Assembly (NCBI GenBank): GCA_029204225.1
Contig: CM055100.1
Coordinates: 63,557,141-63,621,140 of the forward strand
Reading direction: 5' to 3'
Length of the DNA stretch: 64,000 nucleotides
Origin: Diphasiastrum complanatum
Lineage: Eukaryota > Streptophyta > Lycopodiopsida > Lycopodiales > Lycopodiaceae
A program made the translations under genes and the position numbers. Within the stretch, counting starts at the first letter, position 1. Every line of letters starts with the position of its first letter. The notes below the pieces were generated by a model. The model made no database searches, had not been told where the DNA came from, and worked only from the letters and a program-made list of their open reading frames with translations. Of the stretch, positions 1 through 10,000 are shown piece after piece.

Positions 1-905
1 GGTCATTCTCTATGACCACAAAAGACATCTGATACAATATACGAGATAATGCATCAGGCACACGATTTTCGATACCTTTCCTGTACCGAATTTCGATGTG
101 AAATTCCTGCATCAATTCAGCCCACTTGGTTAATTGCAGAAATACATAAAAATGTCGTGGTCGGCGTATACAATCCCCACCACGCAAATAATGGCTCCAC
201 ACTTTCAAAGCATGGACAATGGCATACAACTCTTCTAAGCAAGGTTGAGCTTCTCGCTCACAAAGGCCATTGGCCTACCCTCTTGCATCAGAATTGTCCC
301 AACGACGACATCACTCGCATTTGTTATTATGACAAATGGTTTATGAGGGTCTACTATCTTTAATGTGACAAAGTCAGCCACAGCTTGTTTCAAAGCGTCG
401 AAACTTCACCGCTGAACTTCCATCCACTTATTATTCTATAGCATATTTGCTCAAAGGTGCAGCCATGTGTGAACAACCCTTCACACCTTGCAACAAAACC
501 CAAACAATCCAAGAGACTCTCAATACCGTCAAGTCTATAGGTACAGGCCACGAAAGGAGAACAACTTTCCTTGGATTCGGTTTTATGCCTTCAGCTGACA
601 CGGTAACACCCAAATACGCTATCTTTTATTATCATTAGCAAACCAGATTTTATCCCTCAGAGTTGACAAAACGGTTCTAAGGTGAGTTACATGCAACACG
701 TCACCACAACTGTAAACCAAAACGTCATCCATAAACGGTCTGAGTACATCGTTCATCAACATCATACATGTTGTTGGGGCATTAGTCAATCAAAAGGCAT
801 AACAGAAAGTCAAAGTGACCAATAGAAGTTCTGAAGGCAGTCTTATGCACATGCACTTCACGAACTCATAGTTAATGATTTCCATTTTTCAAGCAACTTT
901 GCTAA
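1..905 (-). mobile_element. Ty3/gypsy pol remnant (RT and RNase H), degenerate
   Basis: Read on the minus strand, 905 to about 660 encodes the middle of a Ty3-type reverse transcriptase: a GHFDFL...LINAPTTCM stretch corresponding to the usual FGLTNAPATF, then a HVTHLRTVLSTLR-like block. About 613-431 gives the RT connection segment (VSAEGIKPNPRKV, then a KGCSHMAAPLSK block). From 400 to 1 an RNase H start is visible (NASDVVVGTILMQEG). Frames shift repeatedly and stops interrupt all of them, so this is a dead copy. It is cut by the window edge at its 3' side. It is head-to-head with the plus-strand Gag element that follows, so at least two elements met here. Family assignment rests on the order of RT blocks and is firm; the exact lineage is not determined. 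Confidence 0.8.
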
Positions 906-1560
906 AACAGCAGCACCGTATAATACCAGATCATCAAGAATCTCTGGAATTTAGATCAGATTTAGGACAGCAGGGACCTGGTAGACCAGCGCTTTTGTGA
1001 TGCAGGTCTAGCGTGGGGTTTTGCAGCTATTTATCTGTATTTTTCCAGCAGGGTTTGTGTCAGAGAAAGCGAACTGACCAGCGAGCAGGAGGCCTTTGAA
1101 AATCCGGAAGTTTGCATGGTTTTTTTGGCTTCAAATCTCGTTTTTTGGACCTACTGAGCCGCTACTCAGATAGCGAGGGAAGAGAGCAAGAAATTTCAGA
1201 GTTTGCTTGCATTCCTTTTAGCTTTCCATCCTGATTTCCCAGACAACAAATCAGTATTTTAGGCAGCAGGGGTAAGGAGCACAAGAAATCAGAAACTTGC
1301 TTGCAATTCCCAGATTACCTTCTCCTGATAGTATGCAGCTAAAGAAGACGGATTGGACAGCTGTGGAAGAACTGAGGGGGTTTCTTGCTTTTCTCTGTGG
1401 AAGTACAGTCCTAAGAAAGAGCTAAGTATTCTACTTCCGTTTTTCCAGTTTAGTCAATCTTTTTTCTTATTTTCAGTCAGAAGTTAAGGTACCTCTCTTT
1501 CAGTTCTGAAAATGACCACTCCTCAGGGATCAACCCCCGGAGAGAGGCATCGACGAGCTT
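906..1560 (+). other. 5' leader of a Ty3 element, non-coding
   Basis: No reading frame is convincing here. The stretch sits directly upstream of a plus-strand Gag and shares its orientation, so it is probably leader or LTR sequence of that element. Paired 'agaaat...gcttgcattcc' and 'aagaaatcagaaacttgcttgcaattcc' segments near 1190 and 1285 are a diverged direct repeat. LTR boundaries could not be placed. Confidence 0.35.
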
Positions 1561-3430
1561 GATACAGAAGCCTTGGCTTTCAGTAAGGGGAAAGAACCTA
1601 TGGAAATAGAAGAACAAGAACAATTCGCCGAAGAATTCGACAAATTGGTTACCAAGGAGCAGTTTCTCCATTTGGTAACAGAAGTGTGAACTGAAATTGG
1701 CGTTAGCCAATTTCAAGTCCAATGTGGACGACTCATTCGCTGAACTCAAAGGCTTGATTTTGAGTTCCGCGAAAGGAAGTCTTCCCTCCACTTCTCAGTT
1801 GTCCCCTTCTCCACTTCCATCAGTTTCGGGTGAGCCCATGCGGTCTCACCCCAGTGTCTTTAAAGACTTAAAGCCTCCTACTTTTATTGGGGAAGAGAAG
1901 GATAGAAACGCATGCATTCTACAAACCTTCCTCAGCGAATGGAAGAACGTTCATGCTCTTAAACAGACCCTTGACCATTTGCAAGCTATTGAGGCCAGTC
2001 TTTCCCTAGGGCCCATGGCCTATAAGTGGTGGTTAAATCTCCAGGAGACTGGGCAGACTCCCCGGTCGTGGAAGGCCTTTGAAGAAGCCTTCCTAAGAGA
2101 ATTTCTACCTGAAAATGAACTTGATAGAGCCTGGGAAGCCTGGGAGAAAACAGTAATGGATAAATCCCTAGTCCAATATATCTCGCAGTATCGAGAAGCA
2201 ATCTTAAAAATAAAAAATATGGATGACTATCAGAAAGTCAGGGGATTTGTCCGTGGCCTCAAAGATGAGTATAAAGTAGAGGTCCAGAGAAACTCGCCCA
2301 CTACCCTAGAGCAAGCCCTCAGATATGCTCAAATCTATCATGATTCAGTGGGTAGGAAGAGGATCTATCATGATTCAGTGGGTAGGAAGAGGGCGAGACA
2401 GCAGCCTCTTTCTGAGCAGCCTCCTCAGAAACAATTTCAATCTAAAAAGAAATTTTTAAAAAGAAAGAAAGAAGAAAAAGCTAAGAGTAAAGCTCCTCAG
2501 AAATGCCCATCGCTCATACAGCCCTTAAAACCAGAAGATTTTGAGAAAGCCAAACAAGAACGTTTGTGCTTTGTGTGCATGGGCAAGGGACACACAGTCA
2601 GACAATGTCCCAAGGGGCCTTTCACTAAGAAAGATAGAAAAGATAAAAAACAAGCTCATCTTGTTCAGACGGTAAGTTTCCCCAGTGACTCGGTAGCTTC
2701 CGAGATCAAAGTGTATCATGAAGACCATGAACACTGTTGCCAGCTGACCTCTGCAATGCTAGCGAGACCCTTCAGCTTTGGGCCGCATGACCTAGTACCT
2801 ATGCATGGGAAAGTTGGTGACCAGTCAGTCATAGTTATGGTTAATGATGGGGCAACCCATAATTTCATCAACTACACCCTAGTTAAAAAACTCAGACTTC
2901 CAGAAGTACCTAGTCAGCATAGGTACATAGTTTCATTAGCTAAGGGTGAAGATAAGAAAATTTGGGAAACTATGGTAAGTAATCTTGGTATTCAGGGGTA
3001 CCAAGATGAAATAAACTTTCAGATAATGCACCTGGATCGCACAGACATTGTTCTCGGGAGAGACTGGCTCTATAGTTTAGGACCTTCCCTCCACAGAAAT
3101 TATCAGGAGAACACCCTCAGCTTTCAGCATAAAGGCCGAGAGATCCAGTTGCATGGGGAGCATGGTGTTCCCAACAACCCTATGGTCTGCAGTTCAGAGC
3201 TCTGTCAGCTAATCAGAGACGATGACCATCAGGTATTCTTATGTGACTTTCAGTTTATTCTTGAAGTTTCTATTTCCAGTTCTTTACAATAGAAAATTAG
3301 TAAATTAGAAACTTTATTGTCCAAATTTAAAGATGTTTTTCTTGAAGATTTGCCACATGGTAGTGCTGGTCCTGTGGGCTTCAATATGCAAATTCTTTGG
3401 CAGCCCTCTTCTCCGCAACCTTTGCTTTGA
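1561..3430 (+). pseudogene. Ty3/gypsy Gag-protease polyprotein, damaged
   Basis: The main open frame (1697-3292) carries a retrotransposon Gag domain (roughly residues 50-215), a basic linker, a CCHC zinc knuckle CFVCMGKGHTVRQC (about residues 292-305) and a retropepsin-like domain ending in an IVLGRDWL motif. A further 0.13 kb reads as the start of the RT domain (KFKDVFLEDLPHG), then homology stops. It should package RNA and process the polyprotein, but three lesions argue it is dead. An acidic N-terminal part at 1600-1687 lies in another frame and stops at TGA 1687-1689. The protease active-site segment reads NDGATHNFI where the family has D(S/T)GA. The downstream pol is missing. A 30-bp exact tandem duplication lies inside the frame. 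There is no in-frame ATG at 1697 (the codon is TTG), so the true start is the frameshifted upstream part. Confidence 0.85.
2333..2392 (+). repeat. 30-bp exact tandem duplication inside gag
   Basis: Two perfect 30-nt copies (2333-2362 and 2363-2392) duplicate ten residues, IYHDSVGRKR, just before the basic linker of Gag. The frame is kept. Lack of divergence suggests a recent slippage event. Confidence 0.95.
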
Positions 3431-3755
3431 TACCAAATGTCAGACTCCAAACCTGAAACTTCACTTAAATCCTAGCTTATCCCGTGCGCAACAATCAACA
3501 ATGTTGATCCCTGTCGATTTCCCTGCATGTACAAACATCAGAGACACGAAACATGGTGGAGCTGGCTGCCTTGCCTCCTCCCAACCTTTGTTGCATAGAT
3601 TATGATCCGGAATGCCTCTCTAGGCTCCCTTATGCACAATCCTCAAGCACCCCTTAACCCTGACCTTTCCTAACGTCGACACATGGCCAACTCCATGCAC
3701 AGTCGACACTCGCCAGTTGGCAGTACTCTGACACATAGGCAAGTGAGTAGGCTGT

Positions 3756-3863
3756 GTGTCACTCATACACTGGACCAAGTGTCCTAGTGCACGTGACACG
3801 TGTCATGTTTGACCAGTCAAACCTGACATGTGTCACTCATTCACTGGACCAAGTGTCCCAGTG
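3756..3863. repeat. 34-bp imperfect direct repeat
   Basis: Segments 3756-3789 and 3830-3863 share GTGTCACTCA(T/A)..CACTGGACCAAGTGTCC with few differences, at a period of 74 nt. They flank the larger palindrome, as enhancer repeats in LTR U3 regions often do. Confidence 0.8.
3795..3834. promoter_or_regulatory. Near-perfect palindrome with G-box-like and W-box cores
   Basis: Two 19-nt arms (3795-3813 and 3816-3834) are inverted copies with two mismatches around a CA centre. Each arm carries GACAC(G/A)TGTC, close to a G-box, and GTTTGAC, a WRKY W-box core (TTGAC) in both orientations. Function is inferred from motif knowledge only. Confidence 0.6.
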
Positions 3864-3880
3864 AGCATATGAAATGTCCC

Positions 3881-3894
3881 GTTGACTAGTCAAC
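3881..3894. promoter_or_regulatory. Perfect 14-bp W-box palindrome
   Basis: GTTGACTAGTCAAC is its own reverse complement and holds two back-to-back TTGACT W-boxes. It lies about 50 bp from the first palindrome in the same putative LTR. Confidence 0.65.
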
Positions 3895-4169
3895 TCCTAC
3901 TTTTTAGGAGGTCAGTCCAGCCACTCTTAATTAATGACCCAGTACCCCATGCCAAAGCTAAGCACGACTTTCTGAGGTACAATGCCAACTAATTACAGTT
4001 TATTTACAGTTTACTTACAAAAGTCAACACAGGCCGGTGACTTAGCCATTTCGGTAATCACAATAATTACAAAGCATACATGTGTCTCTGAAAACTGTAA
4101 ATAACCAGGACAGGGAATAAAGGCTCTAACAGAGTGTTTCTGGGGCATCTTTTTCTATTTAGACATATG

Positions 4170-4985
4170 CTGAGAAGTTAGATTTTGAGATCACCAAATT
4201 AGCTAAGTTTGATATTGTACTTGGTAAGCGGTGGCATGCAAGTTAGCAGCCCGCTATAGGTTTCCTTTCGCATGTAAATAAGTTCAGGCATGAGGGTATG
4301 TCTCACGTCTTAAAGGGGGAGAGACCATCAGTTGAAGGTCCTCTTATTACCTCTATGCAAATAAACAAAATGGAGTTCCAATATTTGTGGTTGTGTTATG
4401 TGAATGTTGATTCCAGTTTTGATTCTAGTTTTAGTAGCAAGTGAGTTGGAGAAGTCCATCCGCGCTCAGTCTGAACAATTGTTAATTAGCAACATGCCAA
4501 AGGGATTGCCGCCTAGATGGAATGTAGAGCATCGTATCGAGCTCGTTACAGGGGCAAGTCCGGTATATAGGCCTCCTTATAGGATGAGCCTAAAGAGGAA
4601 GAGGAAGTCAAAAGGATGTTTGAGGAGTATCTCAAGCTGGGTATGTCCGTCCTGCCGATATATGCCAATTACAATCTTTCTTAGGCTTTTGTAAGTTCCA
4701 CCGGCGGTTTGTTAAGAACTATTCCTGGATAGTTGCTCCTTTAACAGACCAGTTACAGAAAAACAGCACTATAGTTTGGTGGGATGCTGAAGCTTAGCAC
4801 AATTTTGAGATCTTGAAGGAGTCGATGGCCATGGCTCCAATCCTCAAAATTGTTGATACCTAGAAACTGTTTAACCTAGAGACGGATGCAAGTGGCATTG
4901 CCGTAGGTGTAGTGTTGAGCCAAGAGGGTATCCCTTTTGTATTTTAGTTTTTAGTATGTTCAAGCTGATCAATCATAGAATCTAG
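4170..4985 (+). pseudogene. Ty3/gypsy protease-RT-RNase H remnant, internally deleted
   Basis: From about 4190 the plus strand reads a protease end (KFDIVLGKRWH), a linker, and then the RT N-terminus at 4480-4600 (MPKGLPPRWNVEHRIELV, VYRPPYRMS). A frameshift near 4600 leads to MFEEYLKLG. The RT catalytic core is missing: the next recognisable block (about 4700-4950) is the RT connection and RNase H start, with WWDAEA and ETDASGIAVGVVLSQEG. In-frame stops occur at several places. This is an inactive copy with an internal deletion, different from the Gag element to its left. Confidence 0.8.
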
Positions 4986-4989
4986 AAGG

Positions 4990-7012
4990 TATAGTTTTAC
5001 TAGTTTTAAATTTGGATTGCTAGCTAAGATTTTTTGTCTTTTGACTTCTAAATTTTGTTTTAATTAGATTCTTTTGACTTTTTCATTGCCATGCATGCTT
5101 TTTCTAAGCTTTACCTATTCTACTCAAATTAAATTTGTGAATCTGGATATATTCTATTCTCACAAATAAATATTTAAGATATGCAAGATATCCTACTGTA
5201 GACAGATTCTTTGGTTGTAGAATTGGGTTCTTTTGCTTAGCATCTTGTTTACAGATCTATTCTGCTCGTTACCAGGCTTCTTAGGCATTTCGTGAATGTT
5301 AACGTTCTTAGTTCATTGCCCAAACCAGGCAGAAAGGACTGATATCATTGTAGTAGTTGCTTGCCTGTCAGAGGACATCTAGATGGGTCTCTCTTGAACC
5401 GTATTCACATGCATTCCATACCAAACATGTAAATCAATGCGTTCAACCAAGAAATCAGCGTGCAGATCAGTTGAACATCAATGGTTTTTACTTCTAACTG
5501 CTACAAAACGAGTTTGAACAAATCACTACAAGCTAGAAACTAATCTACACATGCATTAGTGCACAAACAAGAACAAGAAACTAAACTAGGCAGCATTTTG
5601 GAGAGCCCAAGAATCAAGAAACACACATTTCTCGATTCTTGGACTACCAAGAACATCAAGAAATGGGCTGTCATAGGATTTGCACGATTTAAGACACAAT
5701 CCAGCCAGGACGGATTACCACAATGTTGATTCCTACATTAATCCACAAAAAGCAGGAAATCTAATCCACTCTACTTTAATCCACAACTACATTCCACAAC
5801 CACACACAATAGGAATGGAATGGCAAGATCATCAATGCATCACTCAAGAAACAAGAATGATCAAGGAGCTCAAGAATGCATCAAACTCTTGGAAGCCATT
5901 CGCATTTCAGCATGGAGTAGATACATTTACAAAAAGCTCCCTTCTACAAAGGGGGAGTCTCTTAAATAAGCAAGAGAGCTCCTTAGGTGGCATCTTAGTG
6001 GCATTTCCACATTACATAAATTACAAGTGGAATTACCTCCTCCACTAGAGGTCACTATCAAAAGGCGGCTCACTCTACTTTTCTAAGAGGGGTCTACTTG
6101 CATTTATTACATTTGCCTAGAAATACTAGTTCCTACATGGTCATTCCATCTTTCGGGATTCACCATGAGGCTTACACAGTTTCTACTTGTCAGTCTTTGT
6201 TCATCTCGTCTTCTCAGAGACCTCCTCGGTCTAAGGTGAGAGGTGCTCTTGGGTAGCTCTGGCCGAGTATCTTGGGGATTCGCCAGAATCAGCCAACACC
6301 TACTCAAACTAAATTTGTGAATTTGGATATATTCTATTCTTAGATATGTAAGATGTGCATTATGATAATAAGTGATGAGTTATCTGTCGAAGTTATGTCT
6401 TGGCGAAGGATGTTTGTATTTCAATTTTGTGAGAATGTGCTCTTCAAGTTAAAATCTTCACTCTTAGCTTTGCCCAATCTTATAGATGTTGGTTTTAAAA
6501 AGGGCTTTAAATACGAAAGCATGTTCTATTTTTTTTTTTGTAACAAACACTTGTTTACCATCTTTCTAGGATTGCAATGAACGTATTTGTGGACTCTTTT
6601 TCACTAGGAATCGAAGATCTTGTATATCCCAGTTTCCATTCCATGAGATCAAAAGCTTGTATGAACCATCAAGTTTTAGTCACTAAATTGTACACAAGTT
6701 TTTTGAAGAGTTCATTTTTTGCATACCTTTATCAAGTTTGTCGCTGGATGCATCGTTCAATGCAAATGTGCATTTATTGCATTAAGGAGTTATATTTGAA
6801 AGATGTTAGTTTCAACGCATCATGAGATGTTGGAAGATATTGTACCTTTCTGTCCTTGTGCGCCTAGTCTAAGAATTTGGATGGTTCTCTCTTACAAACT
6901 TATGCTATACATCGTTGTTGTAAAGTTGGTTCTCTTAAGTAAAACATTGTAGACTTGCCTTTCTGAGTCAAGTGTTGAATGCTGGCATCTGTTTCCTACT
7001 TAATGGTCACAG
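4990..7012. other. Intronic or intergenic AT-rich sequence, no gene recognised
   Basis: No host exon was recognised, although upstream PP4R3 exons were looked for here. A 41-bp direct repeat (5120-5160 and 6300-6340, two mismatches) brackets a 1.1-kb block. Inside it, around 5605-5640, is a 15-bp inverted repeat (CCAAGAATC.AGAAA type, one mismatch). Short ORFs in the block have no recognisable content. Confidence 0.5.
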
Positions 7013-7083
7013 GTATTATTTCTTCAAGAGCTGTGCAATATAAGCAAAAACTTCCAACCTTCATTGCGCAGCGAGCTATTTAG
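7013..7083 (+). CDS. PP4R3: PP4R3 exon (first visible)
   Basis: Acceptor cacag precedes 7013 and donor gtgagt follows 7083. It encodes [20 protein letters not shown] and on, ending in a split serine codon (AG plus C) that is completed at 18028. The family aligns here as (V/F)FLHE.C.L.KSLQ.....LF. Confidence 0.85.
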
Positions 7084-10000
7084 GTGAGTCAAAAAGTTCA
7101 AGAGTGTCATGTTTCTACTTTATTTAATTTCTATGATTTTCTTGAAGATTTTGTATAAGCCTTTCATTTGACATACCCGATAGTGTAGGCATGTCATGAT
7201 CCAATGTGGAAGTTGTAGAAGGTTGGTTTGTCTTCTCAAATCAATACCATGACCTTGCATAGAATGATTTTGTAGTCTTGGAGCCCCAAGACTTGGGCCT
7301 ACGCAAGATCAAGCCATAAAAACCCCTTTTTTTGTAAAATGTTGCTATATAGTGATGATGACTACTTTACACCGAACCATAGTATGTGAGTTGTAAACTA
7401 ACACATATAGTCTGTTGTGGTGAAATGCTTGCCTAAGTTAGGCATAGGGTGGATATTGCACGGTTGCATGCATCATCATGATAGGAGATGGAGACACTCA
7501 TGGAATGGAAATCAAGGCTGGTGCTCAAACTACAATGAATTTCACCAATATGCTAAATGTGCCATCCTAGTTTAGCCCGCAAGAATATGCTTGTAGTAAG
7601 TTGACTCACTTCAAATTGGTTTTATCACTTTGCTACATAGAAAATCATTGCTGACCAAAGCTCTTCCTACTGTAGCAAGGAGAATCTAAGTCTACGAGAG
7701 GAATGGAGTCCCCTTAACTCAACACTTTGCTACATAGAAAATCATTGTTGACCAAAGCTCATCCTACTGTAGCAAGGAGAATCTGAGTCTACGAGAGGAA
7801 TGGAATCCCCTTAACTTAATCATCATAATGGATGGCTAGATCTACACCAATCTTTCGGAATGGTGTAGAGACAAGATTTTATTTGAAAGATCATACATCT
7901 TCATAAATTAAAAAGAAAGGACAAGTACATTAGCTATAGTGCCCTCTCAACATCCCCTCTCCAATAGTCCTTATTAGGACTTCCCCCGCATGATGTGGTC
8001 AAAGGCAAAGTCTTCCTTTCTTCCAACATGCTTTCTCCTAGCTCTCTTGCCCAAAAGCATAAAGACTATGTCTCCTTCCTCCATGCCCTCTTGTTTATAT
8101 AGGAAAGTGGGAGGGATCATTTGTGGAAACTATCGTGAGATCAAAAGGGCCTTGTTCCCTACAAGGGGGTGCACTCTACACTAAAATGGTGACAAGCTAG
8201 GTTATTTGTAAGTAATAATGTCCCAACTTGCAAAAAGGCCGCCCACTAATTCTTATGTGTTGTTTTGCGTAAAATAACTTAATTGCTGCCCTTTTGCCTT
8301 TTGTGTTTGAATTGATGTCACATGTGCATGTTTTTTGACATGCAAGAAATCCATCACAAATTGCTTGCTCTCTTTTTTCGATCAAGATCTTAACTAGTCC
8401 GTTTGACTTGGTAATAGTTTGACAGTTAGACTTAGAAGGTAAAGTTGTATGAGTTTTTGGTGCTAAGATGCTCATCCTTATTGTCCAAGTAATTAGGCCC
8501 CTAATTGCCCATGAAGACTCTCTCCTTCGACCACATTGATTGGTCCATCAAGTAGATGGTGTTACAGCTAGTTGGAGTAGTCATTTGACCACTCAAAAGG
8601 GGGCTAATCTCTCGACCTTTGGAAGCCATCCCTTAAGTAAATAGCCCTTTGTTATCCTAAAATAGTGCTCTGACTACTGAACACTATTAGATCTTTGGTA
8701 TCTTTGCATGGAACATTGATGGACTTACCTTGGACAATGTACTATATAGGAAATGTCTCCTCTTAGAAGTGGATATCTAAACTATTATGGAAATTTGGGA
8801 ACATGAACTCAACGAAGTTAGTTCCATACATTAATGGTTGGAAGGGTTTAGAAACCCTAAACCCGTGATTTTAGAAATTCATAAATCATAATATGGATGG
8901 ACGAACTAGGATTCGAACCCAGGACCCCCCTCATACCGGATGGGATGCTCTACCACTGAGCTATCCGCCCTGTTTGATAGTTCTCTCTAGAGTGTGGATT
9001 GATATTCCAACACCCCCCCTCAAGCCACAATTGGTTGGGGTCCTAGCTGTCACCTGCCACACAACTTGGGCCACCTAACCATGAACTGTTAGGTCTAACT
9101 TGGCTTTGACACCATGAACTGTTAGGTCTAACTTGGCTCTGATACCATGTTAGAAATCCATAAATCATAATATGGATAGACAGACTAGGATTTGAACCCA
9201 GGACCTCCCTCATACCGGATGGGATGTTCTACCACTGAGCTATCCACCCTGTTTGATAGTTCTCTCTAGAGTGTGGATTGATATTCCAACCCTCAAGCCA
9301 CACTTGGTTGGAATCCTAGCTGTCACCTGCCCCACAACTTGGGCCACCTAACCATGGCAGAAAACAAGAGAGAAGAGGCTGGGCGCCCAACTCTAAGAGA
9401 GAGAGAGAGAGAAAACATCAACAAGAGCAATGAGGAGCAATGCTTAGCCAAACTGTTAAAATGGAATACACAATGAGCATCTAAGTACTCTACTTGGATG
9501 TGACCCAATGCCACCAAACCCTAAGGTTAACCACTTACTAAATGTAGGGCACCCCCAAAAATCAAGATAGGGCCCCTAAACAAAATTAGACCCCTAAGGA
9601 CCCACGAGTCAGTACATGACCAAAATTGGGTCCAACTGAACTTAAGACAAACTTAAGATGGCCTAAATAACTAAATACCCGTGGTTACACAAATCTTGAC
9701 CTTTTGGGTCAAAGTAACCTATGGATTAAGTTTAGCATAGTCATTTATTTCTAACACCCTCCTTAAATGACAATGCAAAAACTGAAATCTTCACTATGTA
9801 ACAAAACCAACACGTGGTATCAAATTGAAAGCTTTGCATAAAGCTTCAAATCTGACTCTAGGCAACGCCTTAGTGAAGAGGTCCGCAATATTATCCTCCG
9901 TAGGACAGTATTCAAATAAAATGTCGCCATCATGAAGTCTCTCCCGAACAAAGTGATAATGGATCTCGATGTGCTTCGTCCTCGCTTGAAAAACAGGATT

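Larger units (their letters stand above)
3439..4165 (-). mobile_element. Probable solo LTR with primer-binding site, W-box palindromes inside
   Basis: A candidate LTR begins TGTCAG at 3439 and ends AGACA at 4165, so its termini are inverted TGTC/GACA. Just left of it, 3424-3435 is the complement of a TGGTATCAAAGC primer-binding site, which implies minus orientation. The sequence separates Gag-protease coding (to 3430) from a protease/RT remnant (from about 4170), as expected for an insertion or recombination joint. Internal direct repeats (3756-3789 and 3830-3863) and two palindromes are present. No second LTR was found, and the ends are my inference. Confidence 0.5.
8869..9354 (-). mobile_element. 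Miniature LTR retrotransposon with tRNA-like LTRs, copy A (LTR-internal-LTR-internal)
   Basis: Two 143-144-bp direct repeats (8869-9012 and 9148-9290) flank a 135-bp internal domain. In minus orientation the repeat runs TGTTGGAATATC to TTTCTAACA and is followed at once by TGGTATCAGAGCCAA (complement at 9133-9147), an initiator-Met primer-binding site. A polypurine run (complement CCCCCCCTC, 9013-9021) abuts the other repeat. There is no coding capacity, so it must be mobilised in trans. The internal domain has a partial self-duplication (CATGAACTGTTAGGTCTAACTTGGCT, about 26 bp, twice). After the second LTR a second partial internal domain follows (9291-9354), so the locus looks like a recombined tandem. 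A copia LTR then interrupts it. The outer end of the first LTR has mutated from TG to TT. Confidence 0.85.

Noticed and set aside
8893-9078. Open frame starting [20 protein letters not shown]
   Set aside because: It is the antisense translation of the tRNA-like unit and LTR of the miniature element; no protein family expected.
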